Origin: an uncultured Lentisphaeria bacterium
GTDB lineage: Bacteria; Verrucomicrobiota; Lentisphaeria; Victivallales; Victivallaceae
Reading direction: 5' to 3'
Length of the DNA: 33,861 bases
Assembly: GCA_949282965.1 (NCBI GenBank)
Contig: CASDQW010000127.1
Span: 1 to 33,861 of the forward strand
Shown here: one piece after another, positions 1-7,975 of the stretch
Layout: each line of letters starts with the position of its first letter
Position numbering within the stretch: the stretch's first letter is position 1
Translations under genes and position numbers: made by a program
Notes under the pieces: generated by a model
What the model was told of the DNA's origin: nothing
Seen by the model: the letters and a program-made list of their open reading frames with translations, nothing else
Databases searched by the model: none

Positions 1-1
1 C

Positions 2-658
2 AATGCCCTGGCTATCACTCCGGATGGTCGGTACCTGCTGATGGGGGGAACGCCGCATTATGGCCTGACCGGCGGCGGACTGGCAATTTACGACCGGGAA
101 ACGAGCGCCATGCGGGTGCTGACAGACCGGCAACTGATTCCGGACCAGTCGGTTCACGCGCTGGCGACGCTGCCCGGCGGACGGGTTTTCGGCGGGACCA
201 CCATCAACGCCGGGACCGGCGGGAAGGTCAAGGCGAAGGAGGCGGAATTTTTTGAACTGGATCTTGCTTCCGGCAAGATTCTTCGACATGAGGTGCTCTT
301 TCCGAACGCCCGGACCTATTTCAGTTTGCTGCCGCTGCCGGATGGCGCGCTGCTCGGTGTGGTGGACGGTAAAACATTGTTCCGCTTCGATCCGGCGACC
401 TGGAAAGTGACCGCGCAATGTTCGCTCGATGAATTCGGCGGTGTCATCTACCAGCAGGGGCCCCGTTTCTTCCTGCCGCACGGCAAGTTCGTCTGGCTGC
501 TGACCCGCAAGGGCGTCCTGCGCCTGAATCCCGATACGCTGGAAGTCACCCCCGTTCTCACCTCGCCGGTGCCGATCGAGGTCGGCGGTGCGATTGCCGG
601 AGGACGGATTTACTTCGGAAGCCAGGGGCGGCTGTACAGTCTGCCGCTGCCGGAATAG
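2..658 (+). CDS. Beta-propeller protein, 3' part only
   Basis: The reading frame is open from the first complete codon of the window, so the gene begins outside it and only the last 218 residues are visible. A methionine codon at 41 lies in mid-frame and is unlikely to be the start, because the residues before it (ALAITPDGRYLL) already form a propeller strand. The visible part holds several blade-like units, each with a hydrophobic strand, a PDG or PGG turn and a closing strand (ALATLPGGR, SLLPLPDGA, LFRFDPATWKV, VLRLNPDTLEV). This is the pattern of WD40/YVTN-like propellers, which usually act as binding or sometimes catalytic scaffolds. No active-site signature is visible, so I assign no function. 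The TAG stop is followed by about 115 non-coding bases before valS. Confidence 0.75.
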   Translation, partial: NALAITPDGRYLLMGGTPHYGLTGGGLAIYDRETSAMRVLTDRQLIPDQSVHALATLPGGRVFGGTTINAGTGGKVKAKEAEFFELDLASGKILRHEVLFPNARTYFSLLPLPDGALLGVVDGKTLFRFDPATWKVTAQCSLDEFGGVIYQQGPRFFLPHGKFVWLLTRKGVLRLNPDTLEVTPVLTSPVPIEVGGAIAGGRIYFGSQGRLYSLPLPE

Positions 659-689
659 GGTTTTCCCGGAATTCGGGGGCGTTCCGGGG

Positions 690-717
690 ATGAAAAATTC
701 CGTTTCGGTGCTATATT
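690..717 (+). promoter_or_regulatory. Putative sigma-70 promoter of valS
   Basis: ATGAAA (690-695) and TATATT (712-717) are separated by 16 bases. The -10 sits in GTGCTATATTATCC, which resembles the -10 regions before mtnP and the GH32-kinase gene. Transcription would begin near 725, leaving a leader of about 50 bases, too short for a T-box. Confidence 0.5.
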
Positions 718-773
718 ATCCAAATAATTGCAACCAACGATTTTGTTCATACACACGGAGCGCCCGAAGCAGC

Positions 774-3431
774 ATGTCAGAAGAACCGACCATGATCAAG
801 GCCTACGAAGCCGCCGAAGTGGAAGCCAAATGGTATCCCGTCTGGGAACAACGCCGGTATTTTCACGGCAACCCCAAGGCGGACAAAAAACCTTATTCCA
901 TCGTCATCCCGCCGCCGAACGTAACCGGCATTCTCACCCTCGGACACGTCCTGAATAATACGCTCCAGGACATTCTGAGCCGTTACAACCGGATGCAGGG
1001 AAAAGAGGTGTGCTGGTTTCCCGGAACCGACCACGCCGGCATCGCCACCGAGGCCCGCGTGGAAAAATACCTGCGCAAAGCGGAAAAAACCGGTCGGGAC
1101 GAACTCGGCCGCGAAGAATTCATCCGCCGGGTCTGGCAATGGAAGGAACAGTACGGCGGAACCATCATCCGCCAGCTGCGTAAGCTCGGCTGCTCCTGCG
1201 ACTGGGAACGGGAACGCTTCACCATGGACGAAGGGCTCAGCAAGGCGGTGCGCAAGGTCTTCGTCGATTTGTACCACAAGGGCTACATTTACCGCGGCCG
1301 CCGCATGATCAACTGGTGCCCGGTCGCCAAGAGCGCCCTCTCCGATGAAGAGGTGATCTACAAGGAGGAAAACGGAAAATTTTATCATTTCCGTTATCCG
1401 CTGACCGATGGGTCCGGCTTTTTGGTGGTGGCGACCACCCGTCCGGAAACCATGTTCGGGGATACCGCCGTTGCCGTGAATCCGGAAGATGAACGGTACC
1501 GCCACCTGATCGGCAAAACCGTGCATCTGCCGCTGACCGACCGGGAAATCCCGATCATCGCCGACGAACACGCCGACCCGACCAAGGGAACCGGCTGTGT
1601 GAAAATCACCCCGGCGCATGACCCGAATGACTTCGAAGTCGGTAAACGCCACAAGCTCGAAGTCATCAACATCATGAATCCCGATGCCAGTTTGAACGCC
1701 CGCTGCGGCGAAGCCTTTGCCGGACTCGACCGCTTCGAGGCGCGCAAGAAGGTGGTTGCGGAACTGGAAAAACTCGGTCTCGTCGAAAAAATCGAGGATA
1801 TCCGGCACGCGGTCGGCTATTCCGAACGCGGCGATGTGCCGATCGAAACGCTGGTCTCCTACCAGTGGTTCTGCAACATGAAGGAACTGGCCAAACCCGC
1901 CATCGAAGCCGTCCGTTCCGGGAAAATCAAATTCCACCCGGAACGCTGGAGCAAAACCTATTTCCACTGGATGGAAAACATTCAGGACTGGTGCATCTCC
2001 CGCCAGATCTGGTGGGGCCATCGGATTCCGGCCTGGTACAACGACGCCACCGGAGAAACGTATGTCGGCATGGAAGCACCGACCGCGCCCGGCGTCTGGC
2101 GCCAGGAAGAGGATGTGCTGGACACCTGGTTCTCCAGCTGGCTGTGGCCGTTCTCGGTAATGGGCTGGCCGGAAGAGACGCCGGAGCTGAAATACTTCTA
2201 TCCGACCTGCGATCTGGTAACCGGTCCGGACATCATTTTCTTCTGGGTGGCCCGCATGATCATGGCAGGATGCGAATTTACCGGCGAAGTGCCGTTCCGC
2301 AACGTCTACTTCACCAGCATCATCCGGGACGAACAGGGACGGAAGCTGAGCAAGTCGCTCGGCAATTCGCCCGATCCGCTGGATGTGATTGCCGAATACG
2401 GAGCGGATGCGTTGCGTTTTTCGATCACCTACATCGCGCCGGTGGGAATGGACATCCGTTACAGCAACGAAAAATGCGAAATCGGCCGCAACTTCGCCAA
2501 CAAACTGTGGAACGCCTGCCGTTTCCGGCGGATGCAGGGACCGACCACGCCGGGTTTCCGGGAACTGGCACCCGCCATCGCCGCCCGGCTGTCCGCGGAC
2601 GAAAAATGGATGCTCGCCCGGCTGGATGCCGCGATCGGGTCAGTGGACGCGGCGCTGGCGGAATTCCGGTTCCACTCCGCTGCCCATGAGATTTACGAAC
2701 TGGTGTGGAGCAACTTCTGCGACTGGTTTATCGAAGCGGAAAAAGTGCCGATGCGTCGGGGCGGCGAGGCTCGTGAAACCGCGCTGGCGGCACTGGACTA
2801 TGCGTTGTTCCGGATTCTCCGGCTGCTGCATCCCTTCATGCCGTTCATCACCGAAGAACTGGCTCACCAGATGGGATTCCTCGGCGACGATGCATCGATC
2901 ATGTCCGAAAGCTATCCGAAAAACGACGGTTTCACCGGCGATCCCCGGGAGCTGGAATTCGTGGACGGAAAATTCGAACTCGTCCGGGCCGGCCGGTTCC
3001 TCAAATCGAGCTACAACCTTCCGGACGGGAAAAAGGTGCGTTTCCACCTCAAGGCCAATGACCGGGAAATCTTCGACTTCCTGAAGAGCCAGGAAGAATC
3101 CCTGCGCAGCCTGCTCAATGCCGAATCCATCGAGCTGTCGCTGGACGATTTCGACGTCGCGGCTCACGGCGCGGCGCCGGCGCAGCCGGCGCGGCTGGGC
3201 ACGATGTTCCTGCCGCTGGCCGACCTGGTGGACATTGCCGCCGAACGGGCCAAACTGGAAAAACAGCGGAAGGAGCTTCAGACCTGGATTGCTTCCAGCC
3301 GGGCCAAACTCTCCAATGAGCGTTTCGTGGCCAAAGCTCCGCCACAGGTGGTGTCGGATGCCCGGGCCCATCTGGTCGAACTGGAGGAAAAACTGCAGCG
3401 GGTGGAAACTCTGCTGGCCAGTTTGAACTGA
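774..3431 (+). CDS. valS: Valyl-tRNA synthetase
   Basis: This cytoplasmic class I aminoacyl-tRNA synthetase charges tRNA-Val with valine. The 885-residue product has the usual length. The ATP-binding HIGH-type motif is LGHV at about residues 56-59, preceded by PPPNVTG (46-52). The KMSKS loop is KLSKS at 524-528. The editing (CP1) domain lies between them and includes VVATTRPETMFGDTAVAVNP. The C-terminus is the expected basic coiled coil (about 820-885, with AKLEKQRKELQ and ELEEKLQRVETLL) that contacts tRNA. The frame is open further upstream, but that part has no family similarity. The ATG at 774 fits best; the ATG at 792 (MIKAYEAAEVE) is the alternative. The gene appears monocistronic, with its own promoter and a strong terminator. 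Confidence 0.97.
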   Translation: MSEEPTMIKAYEAAEVEAKWYPVWEQRRYFHGNPKADKKPYSIVIPPPNVTGILTLGHVLNNTLQDILSRYNRMQGKEVCWFPGTDHAGIATEARVEKYLRKAEKTGRDELGREEFIRRVWQWKEQYGGTIIRQLRKLGCSCDWERERFTMDEGLSKAVRKVFVDLYHKGYIYRGRRMINWCPVAKSALSDEEVIYKEENGKFYHFRYPLTDGSGFLVVATTRPETMFGDTAVAVNPEDERYRHLIGKTVHLPLTDREIPIIADEHADPTKGTGCVKITPAHDPNDFEVGKRHKLEVINIMNPDASLNARCGEAFAGLDRFEARKKVVAELEKLGLVEKIEDIRHAVGYSERGDVPIETLVSYQWFCNMKELAKPAIEAVRSGKIKFHPERWSKTYFHWMENIQDWCISRQIWWGHRIPAWYNDATGETYVGMEAPTAPGVWRQEEDVLDTWFSSWLWPFSVMGWPEETPELKYFYPTCDLVTGPDIIFFWVARMIMAGCEFTGEVPFRNVYFTSIIRDEQGRKLSKSLGNSPDPLDVIAEYGADALRFSITYIAPVGMDIRYSNEKCEIGRNFANKLWNACRFRRMQGPTTPGFRELAPAIAARLSADEKWMLARLDAAIGSVDAALAEFRFHSAAHEIYELVWSNFCDWFIEAEKVPMRRGGEARETALAALDYALFRILRLLHPFMPFITEELAHQMGFLGDDASIMSESYPKNDGFTGDPRELEFVDGKFELVRAGRFLKSSYNLPDGKKVRFHLKANDREIFDFLKSQEESLRSLLNAESIELSLDDFDVAAHGAAPAQPARLGTMFLPLADLVDIAAERAKLEKQRKELQTWIASSRAKLSNERFVAKAPPQVVSDARAHLVELEEKLQRVETLLASLN

Positions 3432-3452
3432 CCCGATCACGTCATTTGCTCT

Positions 3453-3487
3453 AAAAAAAACGCGTCCTTTGCGGGCGCGTTTTTTTT
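3453..3487 (+). terminator. Rho-independent terminator after valS
   Basis: An 8-bp stem (ACGCGTCC at 3460-3467 with GGGCGCGT at 3473-3480, one G-U pair) closes a 5-base loop. It is flanked by eight A's on the left and eight T's on the right. It starts about 20 bases after the valS stop. The symmetry would let it work on both strands, but only valS ends here. Confidence 0.92.
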
Positions 3488-3516
3488 ATGGGACAGCATG
3501 GTCTCATGCGCGGAGC

Positions 3517-3544
3517 TTGCTTTTTTGCCGGACGAGTCTACTGT
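3517..3544 (+). promoter_or_regulatory. Weak candidate promoter of the PPK2 gene
   Basis: TTGCTT (3517-3522) and TACTGT (3539-3544) are 16 bases apart, in the only non-coding stretch between the valS terminator and the PPK2 start. The match is moderate and rests on position as much as sequence. Confidence 0.3.
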
Positions 3545-3616
3545 AATTTGCAACGGAGGCCCGACGATTCCGCAGGAAAACGGCCATCCGCAACCGGAAA
3601 ACACAGGAGGGAATTC

Positions 3617-4633
3617 ATGGATTTTTACGAAACATTCCGGGTCGGCGCTTCCTGGCGCAGGGGCAATCTCCGCAAAATCGCCACACATGAACGGGAATAC
3701 GGCTGGGAAGAAAACGACGAGTACATGGAAAAACAGCTGGCGGCCAATACCCGGAAACTCTTTGACCTGCAATACCGGCTCTATGCGGAAAATCGACAGT
3801 CGCTGCTGATCGTTCTCCAGGCGCTCGATGCGGGCGGCAAGGACGGCACCATCAATCACGTCATGGCGACGATGAATCCGCAGGGCTGCCGGGTACAGGC
3901 GTTCAAGGTGCCGACGCCGTTGGAGGCCGCCCATGATTTTCTATGGCGCGAACACTGCGTGGCGCCGCGTCACGGCGAAGTGGTGATTTTCAACCGGTCG
4001 CATTACGAAGACGTGCTTGCGGGACGGGTGCACGGCGAAACTGACGGCAAAATTCTGAAGGAACATTTTCAGGCGATCAATGATTTCGAGCGTCTCCTGC
4101 ACGGCAACCGGACCACGATCGTCAAATTCTTTTTGCATATCAGCAAAGAGGAACAGCTCAAGCGTTTCGGAGAGCGGCTGAACGATCCGGCCAAACACTG
4201 GAAGATTTCCGAGAGCGACTACCGGGAACGGGATTTCTGGGACGATTACATGGAAGCATTCAACGACATCTTCCGCCATTGTTCGCCGGAAACCGCCCCC
4301 TGGTTCATCATCCCCGCCGACAATAAGAAATTCCGCAATCTCGCCGTTTCCGAAATTCTGGTGCAGACTCTTGAGCACATGAATCCGGTCATCCCTCCGG
4401 CCACCGTCGATCTGGAGAAAATCCGCGAACTCTATCACCGGAATCTGCACAGGCACCACCGGAAAACACCCCGTCGTCTGCCGTCGACGCCGGCACCGGC
4501 ACTGCGACGCCGGAACCGGAAAAAAAGAAAAATAAACACAAGAAGAAACAGAAGAAACACGCCGATCAATAGCTTCCGGACAAAACCTCCGTCAGCAGCC
4601 GGATCATCTCCCGCAGCAGGGATTCTCCGGTGA
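3617..4633 (+). CDS. PPK2-family polyphosphate kinase with a probably frameshifted C-terminus
   Basis: PPK2 enzymes move phosphate between polyphosphate and nucleotides in the cytoplasm, commonly making NTP or NDP from polyphosphate. The ATG at 3617 follows a good AGGAGGG site. The Walker A loop is DAGGKDG (residues 71-77), followed by NPQGCRV. The Walker B region is VIFNRSHYEDVLAGRV, and the lid region has FGERLNDPAKHWKIS. The family core ends near DLEKIRELY at about residue 273. After that this frame becomes an arginine- and asparagine-rich tail with several AGA codons and one ATA, rare elsewhere here, and it runs 68 bases over the convergent neighbour. The -1 frame from about 4463 gives a natural Pro/Ala linker and the tail PEPEKKKNKHKKKQKKHADQ, ending at 4572. 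One lost base near the A-run at 4463-4466 would explain this and would predict a 318-residue protein. Confidence 0.9.
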   Translation: MDFYETFRVGASWRRGNLRKIATHEREYGWEENDEYMEKQLAANTRKLFDLQYRLYAENRQSLLIVLQALDAGGKDGTINHVMATMNPQGCRVQAFKVPTPLEAAHDFLWREHCVAPRHGEVVIFNRSHYEDVLAGRVHGETDGKILKEHFQAINDFERLLHGNRTTIVKFFLHISKEEQLKRFGERLNDPAKHWKISESDYRERDFWDDYMEAFNDIFRHCSPETAPWFIIPADNKKFRNLAVSEILVQTLEHMNPVIPPATVDLEKIRELYHRNLHRHHRKTPRRLPSTPAPALRRRNRKKRKINTRRNRRNTPINSFRTKPPSAAGSSPAAGILR

Positions 4634-5273
4634 TCGTTTCGCCATCCAGCCGGAGCAGACGCACCCAGTCGCTTTCCAGCGAGAGCGTGATCAATGCGCT
4701 CCGGCGCGCCAGTGCGGCAAATTCGGCGGAATCATCCGGGCGGACGGACCGCGCCGTAGCGAAATAGTCCAGATCAATATCCAGAATCAGCGGCGTGTCA
4801 TCCGGGCCTCCGTGGCGCAGGGATTCCGGCAACATCCGCCGCAGAAAGGCGCTCTCCAGCACCCGGTCGGCGAACGGCCGGTAGGCGGCGGAGTCGTTCA
4901 GCATGACCGCCTCCTCCGGCCATTGCGGATCATGCAGCAGATGCATGGCGGGATGGGCGGGAACGGTAAAGTTTTCATGAGCCAGCACCCACGATTCCGC
5001 CAGAATACCGCTGCGCAGCGCCCAGTCCAGATGTTCGTCGTGCCGGAGTCGCGCGACCGCCACCTCAACCGCCGCCGCATCAATGCGGGCGAAATCCTCC
5101 GCCGTCGCTCCGCCGGCGCGTCCGAATGCCGCCAGCACGTCAGTATGATGATCCAGCGTCAGCGCCCGCGCCGCCCGGCCCGTCGTCCGTCGAAGTTCCG
5201 CCCACGGGAGAAGTACTTCGTGGTGTTGCTCGACCGCGACGATTCTGCGGCCGCCGATCCGCCATTCCCGCAT
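4566..5273 (-). CDS. UPF0489-family protein, arginase-fold, peptide-arginase-like
   Basis: The 235-residue product carries motifs that I associate with UPF0489: QHHEVLLPW at 16-24, LDHHTD at 40-45 and LDIDLDYF at 164-171. The His/Asp-rich motifs resemble the manganese-binding sets of arginases (DxHxD and DxDxD types). Some bacterial UPF0489 members, such as OspR, convert arginine to ornithine inside peptides. I do not claim that activity here, because no precursor peptide gene is visible nearby. No signal peptide or membrane segment is seen. A terminator for the upstream secreted-protein gene separates it from that gene, so it may have its own weak promoter. Its stop codon overlaps the end of the PPK2 gene. 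The family call is from motif memory and needs a profile search. Confidence 0.6.
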   Translation of the reverse strand: MREWRIGGRRIVAVEQHHEVLLPWAELRRTTGRAARALTLDHHTDVLAAFGRAGGATAEDFARIDAAAVEVAVARLRHDEHLDWALRSGILAESWVLAHENFTVPAHPAMHLLHDPQWPEEAVMLNDSAAYRPFADRVLESAFLRRMLPESLRHGGPDDTPLILDIDLDYFATARSVRPDDSAEFAALARRSALITLSLESDWVRLLRLDGETITGESLLREMIRLLTEVLSGSY

Positions 5274-5284
5274 GATGATCCCGG

Positions 5285-5317
5285 AAAAGCGGCGGCGGCC
5301 GGATGGGCCGCCGTCGC
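5285..5317 (-). terminator. Rho-independent terminator, minus strand
   Basis: A 12-bp GC-rich stem (5289-5300 with 5306-5317, one G-U pair) closes a 5-base loop. On the minus strand it is followed by TTTT (5285-5288). It lies 14 bases after the stop of the secreted-protein gene that ends at 5331. Confidence 0.75.
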
Positions 5318-5330
5318 CTCGTGTCGTAGC

Positions 5331-6161
5331 TTATTCGGCGTCTTCGACTTCGACCGACAGATCGTCGATCAGCACCGAGGATTCCAATTTGGGATTGTAA
5401 TTGACCACGATGATCACCCGGAAAGATTCCGCGCCCGGCCAGAATTCCGTATACGGGCCGGAATCCTTGCTGCGTCCCGTTACCGTCGCCTCGCATTCCT
5501 TCCATTCCGCCGGGACATTGGCGTTAAGCAATCCGTAAGAATGTCCCGCCGGTGCTTCATGCAACCGGAGCGGAGTGTTTGCCGGATAGGCGGCGGTAAG
5601 CGGTTTGCTCAGCGTAACGACCTGGACATCCCCTTCCGTCTTGACCGATTTGATCTGCGGCGACAACCGACGGTTCGGCAGATCCGAGAAATCGTCTTTC
5701 GCTCCGAATGCGATCACGGTTCCCAGTTTGCTGAGCTTTCCGGACCAGTCCGCTCCCGCTACGCGCAGTTCGGTATCGCCCTTGGCCGCGGGCGCGGCGA
5801 GTTTCGCGGCGGTGCCGGGAATGGTTTGAACCTGGTTCCGGAGAATCGCCCGGTTGTTGGCGTCATACTGGGCAATGCCGACATAGGCGCGGTTAACAGT
5901 CGCCGGATCAATGGTTTTCAGCGCGACCTTAAACCGATACGTCTTCGACGGATTGATCGAATGGGCTTTCGGAGAATAGAGCCAGGCCGGACGCAGATCC
6001 GTCTGCATGCAGGCGCTGCCGGTTTTGGCCATCGTGGTATTCAATTGCGTGCCCTTCCAGCAACCGCCTTCGCCGTCGGTGAACTGTTCAATCACTTCAC
6101 CGCCGCATACGGCAATAGCCGCACCGGCAGCCAGGCATGAAATCCACATTTTTTTCTTCAT
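5331..6161 (-). CDS. Secreted beta-sandwich (CBM-like) protein
   Basis: The start at 6161 is chosen because it follows AGGAAAGGA at proper spacing and begins a clear export signal (MKKKMW, then a hydrophobic stretch to about residue 18). The frame is open 30 codons further, without a signal-like start. Cys19 follows I-A-V, a poor lipobox, so ordinary signal peptidase I cleavage is more likely than lipidation. The 276-residue product is rich in beta strand. It has YRFKVALKTIDP near the front and ends with SSVLIDDLSVEVED, the closing strand typical of CBM4/9-like jelly-roll domains. A middle insertion (about 115-190) separates the two halves. No catalytic motif is seen. It lies about 90 bases after mcsB and could be read from the same transcript. 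Confidence 0.75.
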   Translation of the reverse strand: MKKKMWISCLAAGAAIAVCGGEVIEQFTDGEGGCWKGTQLNTTMAKTGSACMQTDLRPAWLYSPKAHSINPSKTYRFKVALKTIDPATVNRAYVGIAQYDANNRAILRNQVQTIPGTAAKLAAPAAKGDTELRVAGADWSGKLSKLGTVIAFGAKDDFSDLPNRRLSPQIKSVKTEGDVQVVTLSKPLTAAYPANTPLRLHEAPAGHSYGLLNANVPAEWKECEATVTGRSKDSGPYTEFWPGAESFRVIIVVNYNPKLESSVLIDDLSVEVEDAE

Positions 6162-6251
6162 CCGACTGTCCTTTCCTGTTTGCAGGCCCGCTTTATCCGG
6201 CCTTTGTTTTTCGTTCGTCATAGTGGCGTGAGACCAAGTCATCCATCTCAA

Positions 6252-7325
6252 TCAGGCTTCCGCCACCTTCTTCAATCGTTCCCGCACCAGCGCCGCCCGC
6301 TGGATGTCCGCCTCGGTGTCGCTCAACGGTCGACCGGCAAATTTCTGCAGGTGCGCCGGATTGATGCAGATGAACAATTCATTCACGGTCTTGATATCGA
6401 CGGAATTGAACATGCCCATATCCACCCCGATCCGGATACCGGAAAGCGAATTGAGCGCCTCGTCATACGTCAGCTTGTACGCATGCCGCAGCAAACCGTA
6501 GGAACGTCCCACATGATCAAGCAGGGCATACTGCTCCTTTTCCAGCAGCATGCGGCGGGCGTTTTTTTCATGTGAAATGAGCTGCCGGATCACGGCATCG
6601 ATGCGCTCGATGATCTGCGGCTCGCTCTCTCCCAGCGTACTCTGATTGGAAATCTGAAACAGATTTCCCCGATTGTCGGTTCCTTCGCCGAAAATACCGC
6701 GCACGGCCAGATTGAGCTTGGCGATTCCCTGAATCGCGGCAGTGATCTGCCCCGACAGCACCAGTCCCGGCAGATGCAGCATGACCGATGCGCGCATGCC
6801 CGTGCCGACATTGGTCGGGCAGCTCGTGAGAAACCCCAGCCGGTTGTCGAAAGCATAACTCAGCTTTGTTCCGAGCCGGGTATCCAGCCGGTCGATGGTT
6901 TCCCACACGTTCATCAGCTGCAATCCGGGGCGGATGGACTGGATCCGCAGATGATCCTCCTCGTTGACCATCACGCTGCTGGATTCGTCGCTCCGGGTAA
7001 GCAGGGCCGTACCGCCGTCGCGATTCAGAAAATCCCGACTGACCAGACGTCGCTCAAACAGAATCTCACGATCCAGCGGTGCCATCCGATCCGGGTCAAA
7101 CCGCAGAAAATCATCCCCCAGCGCACCGCTCTCCGCCACCGCCGGAGACACCAGTTCCCGAATTGCGTCCAGTTGTTCCGGAGACGCCGCCACCGGAAAC
7201 GGAAACTCCGCAAGATTCCGCGCCAGCCGGATCCGGGAACTGATGGCAATATCCTCCTCCGGCCCGGCGTCGGTCAGAAAACTGACCTTGTTGCGCAACA
7301 GCCGCGCAATGCCGTCACTGTCCAT
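6252..7325 (-). CDS. mcsB: Protein arginine kinase McsB
   Basis: McsB transfers the ATP gamma-phosphate to arginine side chains of proteins, marking them for ClpCP degradation in bacteria that use this system. The 357-residue length matches Bacillus McsB. The ATP:guanido phosphotransferase signatures are present: IAISSRIRLARNL near residue 27, and SCPTNVGTGMRASV with catalytic Cys169. The C-terminal region that corresponds to the phospho-arginine sensing RDxxRA motif reads ADIQRA (about 339-344), so the first arginine appears to be alanine. The start codon lies inside the end of mcsA, with AAGGAGG upstream, so the two are translationally coupled. No clpC or ctsR is in the window. Confidence 0.95.
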   Translation of the reverse strand: MDSDGIARLLRNKVSFLTDAGPEEDIAISSRIRLARNLAEFPFPVAASPEQLDAIRELVSPAVAESGALGDDFLRFDPDRMAPLDREILFERRLVSRDFLNRDGGTALLTRSDESSSVMVNEEDHLRIQSIRPGLQLMNVWETIDRLDTRLGTKLSYAFDNRLGFLTSCPTNVGTGMRASVMLHLPGLVLSGQITAAIQGIAKLNLAVRGIFGEGTDNRGNLFQISNQSTLGESEPQIIERIDAVIRQLISHEKNARRMLLEKEQYALLDHVGRSYGLLRHAYKLTYDEALNSLSGIRIGVDMGMFNSVDIKTVNELFICINPAHLQKFAGRPLSDTEADIQRAALVRERLKKVAEA

Positions 7326-7872
7326 GCGTTTCCTCCTTCCCCGGAGCGTTCAGGCGGGCTTCGATCTCCCGGATCCGGTCGCGCACTTTCGCCGCCTGCT
7401 CGTAATTTTCGCATTTGACCAGTTCCGTCAATTCATAACGGCAGCGCGCAAGTTCAGCGCGCAGCTGCACCGTCCCGTCCGGCGCGCCGCCGTCCAGCCG
7501 CTTTCCGAGATGCATCTGGCCGCGATGAACATTCTCCAACGCCTCCCGGATCGGTCCGGCAAAAGTTTCGTAACACCGGGGACACCCCAGGCGTCCGCCG
7601 GATTCCCGGATCTTCTGCAGCGTCCAGCCGCATCCCGGGCAGACCGGTGAAGGCTGCTGCGGCGCCGCGGCGGCGGCCGGAGCGGCGGCACCGCTGAGCT
7701 TTTCCAGATTGAACAGCATTTCCGCCAGGTTGAACGAACCGAAATTGATGCCGGCGGTCTTTTCATGCTCCGCGGCGCAACTGCTGCAGAGATTCAGCGA
7801 CTTTTTCTCCCCGCCGACAATCTCTTTGATATGGATGGTCGCTTCGTTGTTATGACAGATATCGCACAGCAT
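7315..7872 (-). CDS. mcsA: McsA, zinc-binding activator of McsB
   Basis: McsA binds and activates McsB. The 185-residue product starts at 7872 (MLCDICHNN); the open frame 12 codons upstream lacks family similarity. It has two pairs of CxxC zinc ligands: CDIC and CSSC in the first 30 residues, and CPGC and CPRC after an Ala/Pro linker (AAAPAAAAAPQQP). A UVR-type helical pair closes the protein (CRYELTELVKCENYEQAAKVRDRIREIE). The gene overlaps mcsB by 11 bases. It is divergent from mtnP, about 100 bases away. Confidence 0.93.
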   Translation of the reverse strand: MLCDICHNNEATIHIKEIVGGEKKSLNLCSSCAAEHEKTAGINFGSFNLAEMLFNLEKLSGAAAPAAAAAPQQPSPVCPGCGWTLQKIRESGGRLGCPRCYETFAGPIREALENVHRGQMHLGKRLDGGAPDGTVQLRAELARCRYELTELVKCENYEQAAKVRDRIREIEARLNAPGKEETHGQ

Positions 7873-7896
7873 TTTGATCGAACCCCGTGAAAAAAA

Positions 7897-7925
7897 TTGA
7901 CAATCCACCGTCGACTTGCTATATT
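7897..7925 (+). promoter_or_regulatory. Sigma-70 promoter of mtnP
   Basis: A consensus -35 TTGACA (7897-7902) is followed, after exactly 17 bases, by TATATT (7920-7925). Transcription would start near 7932, with a leader of about 44 bases. It lies in the gap between the divergent mcsA and mtnP genes. Confidence 0.85.
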
Positions 7926-7975
7926 CTCCTCATTGTTACTGTAAGATCATTCTCGGAAAAAGCAAGGAAAAAAAC

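Noticed and set aside
725..773. Possible T-box leader before valS
   Set aside because: The predicted leader is about 50 bases and shows neither a specifier stem nor the conserved T-box sequence.
588..773. N-terminal extension of the valyl-tRNA synthetase
   Set aside because: The 62 extra codons overlap the preceding gene and the promoter, and their translation (Cys/Arg-rich) has no similarity to the family.
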